64,000 nucleotides of DNA from Taudactylus pleione. Its lineage: Eukaryota; Chordata; Amphibia; Anura; Myobatrachidae. The position numbers were made by a program, and so were the translations under genes. Below the pieces are notes generated by a model, which was given only the letters and a program-made list of their open reading frames with translations, was not told the DNA's origin and did not search any database. The stretch covers positions 13,833,501 to 13,897,500 of the forward strand of contig JAUIMM010000188.1 of the NCBI GenBank assembly GCA_031769625.1, read 5' to 3'. Shown here in pieces: positions 59,712 through 64,000 of this stretch (position 1 is the stretch's first letter; each line of letters opens with the position of its first letter).

Positions 59712-61700
59712 TATGCTCCTGTTATCTACAAGTGCTCCTGTTACCTGTCAGCGCTCCTGTTATCTACAAGTGCTCCTATTACCTGTCAGCCCTCCGGTTA
59801 TCTACAAGTGCTCCTGTTACTTGACAAAGCTCCTGTTATCTACAAGTGCTCCTGTTACCTTTCAGCGATCCTGTTATCTACAAGTGCTCCTGTTACCTGT
59901 CAGCCCTCCGGTTATCTGCAAGTGCTCCTATAACCTGACAGCGCTCCTGTTATGTACAAGTGCTACTGTTACCTGTCAGCCCTCCGGTTATTTACAAGTG
60001 CTCCTGTTACCTGTCAGCCCTCTGGTTATTTACAAGTGCTCCTGTTACCTGTCAGCCCTCCGGTTATTTACAAGTGCTCCTGTCACCTTTCGGCACTCTG
60101 GTTATCTACAAGTGCTCCTGTTACCTGACAGCGCTCCTGTTATCTAAAAGTGCTCCTGTTACCTGTCAGCCCTCCGGTTATTTACATGTGCTCCTGTTAC
60201 CTGTCAGCCCTCCGGTTATTTACAAGTGCTCCTGTTACCTGTCAGCCCTCCGGTTATTTACAAGTGCTCCAGTTACCTTTCAGCACTCTGGTTATCTACA
60301 AGTGCTCCTGTTACCTAACAGCGCTCCTGTTATCTACAAGTGCTCCTGTTACCTGTCAGCGCTCCTGTTATCTACAAGTGCTCCTGTTATCTACAAGTGC
60401 TCCTGTTACCTGTCAGCCCTCCGGTTATCTACAAGTGCTCCTGTAACCTTTCGGCACTCTGGTTATCTACAAGCGCTCCTGTTACCAGACAGCGCTCCTG
60501 TTATCTACAAGTGCTCCTGTTACCTGTCAGCACTCCGGTTATCTACAAGTGCTCCTGTTACCTGTCAGCCCTCCGGTTATCTACAAGTGCTCCTGTTACC
60601 TGTCAACCCTCCGGTTATCTACAAGTGCTCCTGTTACCTGTCAGCACTCCTGTTATCTACAAGTGCTCCTGTTACCTGTCAGCCATCCTGTTATCTACAA
60701 GTGCGCCTGTTACCAGTCAGCCCTCTGGTTATCTACAAGTGCTCCTGTTACCTGTCAGCCCTCCGGTTATCTACAAGTGCTCCTGTTACCTGACAACGCT
60801 CCTGTTATCTACAAATGCTCCTGTTACCTGTCAGCGCTCCTGTTATCTACAAGTGCTCCTATTACCTGTCAGCCCACTGGTTATCTACAAGTGCTCCTGT
60901 TACCTGACAACGCTCCTGTTATCTACAAGTGCTCCTGTTACCTGTCAGCGCTCCTGTTATCTACAAGTGCTCCTGTTACCTGACAACGCTCCTGTTATCT
61001 ACAAGTGCTCCTGTTACCTGTCAGTGCTCCTGTTATCAACAAGTGCTCCTGTTACCTGTCAGCCCTCCTGTTATCTACAAGTGCTCCTGTTACCTGTCAG
61101 CGCTCCTGTTATCTACAAGTGCTCCTGTTACCTGACAACGCTCCTGTTATCTACAAGTGCTCCTGTTACCTGTCAGCGCTCCTGTTATCTACAAGTGCTC
61201 CTGTTACCTATCGGCACTCCGGTTATCTACAAGTGCTCTGGTTACCTGACAGCGCTCCTGTTATCTACAAGCGCTCCTGTTACCTGACAGCGCTCCTGTT
61301 ATCTACAAGTGCTCCTGTTACCTGTCAGCCCTCCGGTTATCTACAAGCACTCCTGTTACCTGTCAGCACTCCGGTTATCTACAAGCGCTCTTGTTACCTG
61401 TCAGCACTCCTGTTATCTACAAGTGCTCCTGTTTCCTGTCAGCGCTCCTGTTATCTACAAGTGCTCCTGTTACCTGTCAGCCCTCCGGTTATCTACAAGC
61501 GCTCCTGTTACCTGTCAGCACTCCGGTTATCTACAAGCGCTCCTGTTACCTGTCAGCACTCCTGTTATCTACAAGCGCTCCTGTTACCTGTCAGCACTCC
61601 TGTTATCTACAAGTGCTCCTGTTACCTGTCAGCGCTCCTGTTATCTACAAGTGCTCATGTTACCTGACAGCGCTCCTGTTATCTACAAGTGCTCCTGTTA
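59712..61700 (+). repeat. 38-bp minisatellite, right part
   Basis: About 52 dimeric units, as at 52070. Variants of the second half ('cctgacaacgctcc', 'cctgtcagccctccgg') are interspersed. Because 38 is not a multiple of three and the unit lacks stops on this strand, all three plus frames stay open over long distances; none is called a gene. Confidence 0.95.
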
Positions 61701-62276
61701 CCTGCAAACTCCTCTGTTACCTGTAAGCACACATGTTATCCACCAGTGCTCTTGTTACCTAAAACTACTCCTGTTACCTACCAGTGCTCCTGTTACCTGA
61801 AAACTCCTGTGTTACCTGTAAGCACACGTTATCCACCAGTGGTTTTGTTACCTAAAACTACTCCTGTTACCTACCAGTGCTCCTGGCATCTGTAGTCACT
61901 CATGCAACTTCACCGCTGCTGTTGATTCACAAAGGATTTCACTACTCCATCCAGGGAATCTTCTCTAGCAAGAACTCTGCATTGCTACCCTGCATCTGTC
62001 CTCAGCAGTACTCAGCTTTCATCTAGCACCTGCTTCGCTACTTACATTCATACTGGTCCACCTGCTAGAATACCATTGGTGTACAGTAGGTATTTGGTCT
62101 CTGCGTTCCGGTTACCTAGAACTTTGAACTAGTGTTGAGTCTCAGGTACCATTTCCAGTTCTGGCCTGGTGAGTGGGTCTCAGATCTAGGTATCTTGGGA
62201 TGCACAGGTCTCAGATCCTCATCTCTAGTACCAGTTCTGAGTTCTAGTTTCCATTTTAGTTGCTATTTGGTTCTAA
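61701..62276 (+). other. degenerate array edge and unassigned DNA
   Basis: Up to about 61890 diverged array-like units (ctcctgttacctaccagtg). Beyond that a C/T-rich sequence with 'gtgagtgggtctcagatc' that could be leader-like, but no gene is recognised. Confidence 0.4.
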
Positions 62277-62915
62277 GGCCCTCATTCAGACCCGGACGCA
62301 AGTGACCGTTCGTACGTTCGGCGTACGTAAAAAAATATTTAAATTCAAGCACACGCTCGTATTTTCGCACGCAGACAAACATCCTCCCCAAACTCAAGCG
62401 ACCCCTCCTCTAACTAACGAGCGTGCCAAATAGCGAGCGTACATCCCCGAAGTGGCTTGAAGGGAACGCACTACTACCCAGAAGTTGGACTGTCAGATTT
62501 CGATTAACTGCTCATTTATTCTGCCTACCTCCCTCAATCGTATCATGCCAATCAATATATCAATTCGCTGAATTGTTTTTTTTTTTTTTTAACACAATGC
62601 AATAAACTTTATTCATGTCAGTGTTTGTGTTTACCCGCAGAATACGCACGGCTTAAACATTCGCTTTTAATTGTCAAAATACATGTTAGCCTCAATTAAA
62701 TAATTGTTCTATTTGTTTTTCAGCCCGCATATTTCCCGGAGTTCATTTCTTTATTTAAATTTGCTTATGTATGTAACTGCATCAAGCCTATCATAAGTCT
62801 CAAGAGATTTCTGGCCCTGTCGAACACATGACTCATACACTAACCAATAGAATTGGTCCTGTTAATTACCCAAATACATTAGCCAATCATAAAATTTTGG
62901 TGCACTTTATCAAAA

Positions 62916-63936
62916 ATGATTTTTAAGAAAAACACCATTGCCATCAGGAGAGCCTCAGCATTCACCATGCGCGAGCTGCTGGTGCTTACGGAGGTGATGG
63001 ATAGGCGGATCACCAGCCAGCCTCCACCCATCACCAACCGCGAGAAGCGTTCCGCATATGCGGAGGTACGGGCCCGCCTGCACTCCATCAGCTCACGCCG
63101 CCAGATCGGGCAGCTGGAGCGCAGGTGGTCGGACCTGCAACGGCGGACGCCCCGCTTGCTGGCATGCTTTCGCATGCAGATCGTAGAAAGTAAGTTTAAT
63201 GGATTGTGGTTTTCATGTTTGTCTTTGTGGCCCTAACTGCGTGTGCATGTTTTCCCTGTATTTCATATTTATTCATTGTCCTCATATCTGCATGGCCATG
63301 TTTTCCGTGTTTTTCATATTTATTCATTGTCCTCATATCTGCATGGCCATGTTTTCCCTGTATTTCATATTTATTCATTGTCCTCATATCTGCATGGCCA
63401 TGTTTTCCCTGTATTTCACATTAATTCATTGTACTCATATCTGCATGGCCATGTTTTCCCTGTATTTCTTATTTATTCATTGTCCTCATATCTGCATGGC
63501 CATGTTTTCCCTGTATTTCACATTAATTCATTGTACTCATGTTTCTTTTTTTGGGGGGGGGATTCGAAAATGGTTTTTTGCGCGGATTTGTGTTGAAACT
63601 AACCACAATTTGTTTCACATCTTTTAAGGGCCCAGCGAAGACTACGCCGTCATCGTCCGGCCAGACGGCGCTCACGGCCACTCTCCCCAACCCCCAGCCA
63701 ACACTCCAACAACAGTAATTCCCCTATTCCCCACTCCTCCCCAGCCTTCCTAGACCCTCAGGCTGAAATTTCGGGCCTCCTTCCCCTCCGTCCCAATTCC
63801 CCCTCTCCTCCAACCACCACTCTTAGAATTACCCCCTCCCCGGAGTCGGTCATTACCCCGCCCCGATCTTTGGGGAATGGAGGCACCTCCGAGGAGGACG
63901 ATGGAGGGCCTTCCGGAGCTGGCGTTGGATCTTCCG
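62916..63936 (+). pseudogene. Harbinger Myb/SANT-like protein, exons 1-2
   Basis: Exon 1 (62916-63189): the ATG equivalent to the first copy's start is AGG, but an in-frame ATG exists at 62916. The Myb/SANT-like domain is intact (FTMRELLVLTEVMDRR; KRSAYAEVRARL; LERRWSDLQRRTPRLL). Donor GTAAGT at 63190. Exon 2 (63629-63936) joins in phase after AAG at 63626-63628, reads PSEDYAVIVRPDGAH, and ends before GTATGT at 63937. A 4-base length difference from the other copy near 63700-63745 brings a TAG into frame, then the acidic SEEDDGGPSGAG stretch resumes in another frame. Better preserved than the first copy; the rest is off the window. Confidence 0.7.
63243..63540. repeat. 51-bp tandem repeat in Myb-like intron
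   Basis: About six units of 'tgcatggccatgttttccct' plus 'gtatttcatatttattcatt'. Counterpart of 58533-58760. Confidence 0.85.
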
Positions 63937-64000
63937 GTATGTTTTTCTTTGCATTTTTTTTTCGACACAAACTGTTTGTATGTAATCATGTGTGGTTCCT

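Larger units (their letters stand above)
62277..64000 (+). mobile_element. second Harbinger element, left part, cut by window end
   Basis: It starts GGCCCTCATTCAGACCCGG after TAA, the same end as the right terminus of the 52494 element, and runs in the opposite orientation. It contains the Myb-like gene; any transposase would lie beyond the window. Confidence 0.8.

Noticed and set aside
59703..61800. Open frames up to 315 codons rich in Cys, Leu and Tyr
   Set aside because: All three plus frames are open because the 38-bp unit lacks stops. This is expected for such an array and is not evidence of a protein.

Overview
The window looks like repeat-dense intergenic DNA from a vertebrate with a large genome, most likely an anuran amphibian. 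The evidence is the mix of repeats: a gamma/epsilon-type endogenous retrovirus (ERV), a Penelope-like element, Harbinger elements and many Harbinger miniature elements (MITEs), Tc1/mariner and hAT MITEs, tRNA-type SINE pieces, and large minisatellites. I recognised no host protein-coding exon, tRNA, rRNA or CRISPR array. The species call rests on remembered repeat families, not on a search.

Layout. 1-570: AT-rich DNA. 571-19831: one 62-bp minisatellite, split near its left edge by an 11.8-kb ERV (696-12512). The ERV's 5' LTR is itself interrupted by a 1.7-kb Penelope-like element. The ERV keeps gag, pol and env in order but carries frameshifts, stops and lost catalytic residues. 19832-26940: unassigned DNA, a purine-rich tract, a truncated Harbinger MITE, a 36-bp minisatellite and a 95-bp minisatellite lying inside another repeat. 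26941-28473: a fold-back Tc1 structure. 28494-30160: a Harbinger MITE whose right end seeded a 24-bp minisatellite. 30540-51190: many MITEs (Harbinger-like, hAT-like and unclassified), a tRNA-derived SINE, a MITE whose terminus expanded into a 34-bp array, and a Tc2-like element. 51880-62276: a 38-bp minisatellite, possibly part of an LTR-like unit, split by a 7.2-kb Harbinger element (52494-59711). 62277-64000: the start of a second Harbinger element, cut by the window edge.

How the genes relate. The larger Harbinger element has the usual two-gene design. A DDE transposase on the plus strand and a Myb/SANT-like DNA-binding protein on the minus strand converge tail to tail; both carry breaks. 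A smaller element nested in it retains only the tail of a Myb-like gene. The numerous short elements beginning GGGCCTGATTCAG or GGCCCTCATTCAG are plausible non-autonomous relatives. The strongest unusual theme is that tandem arrays repeatedly start at MITE termini, and that large elements have landed inside arrays.
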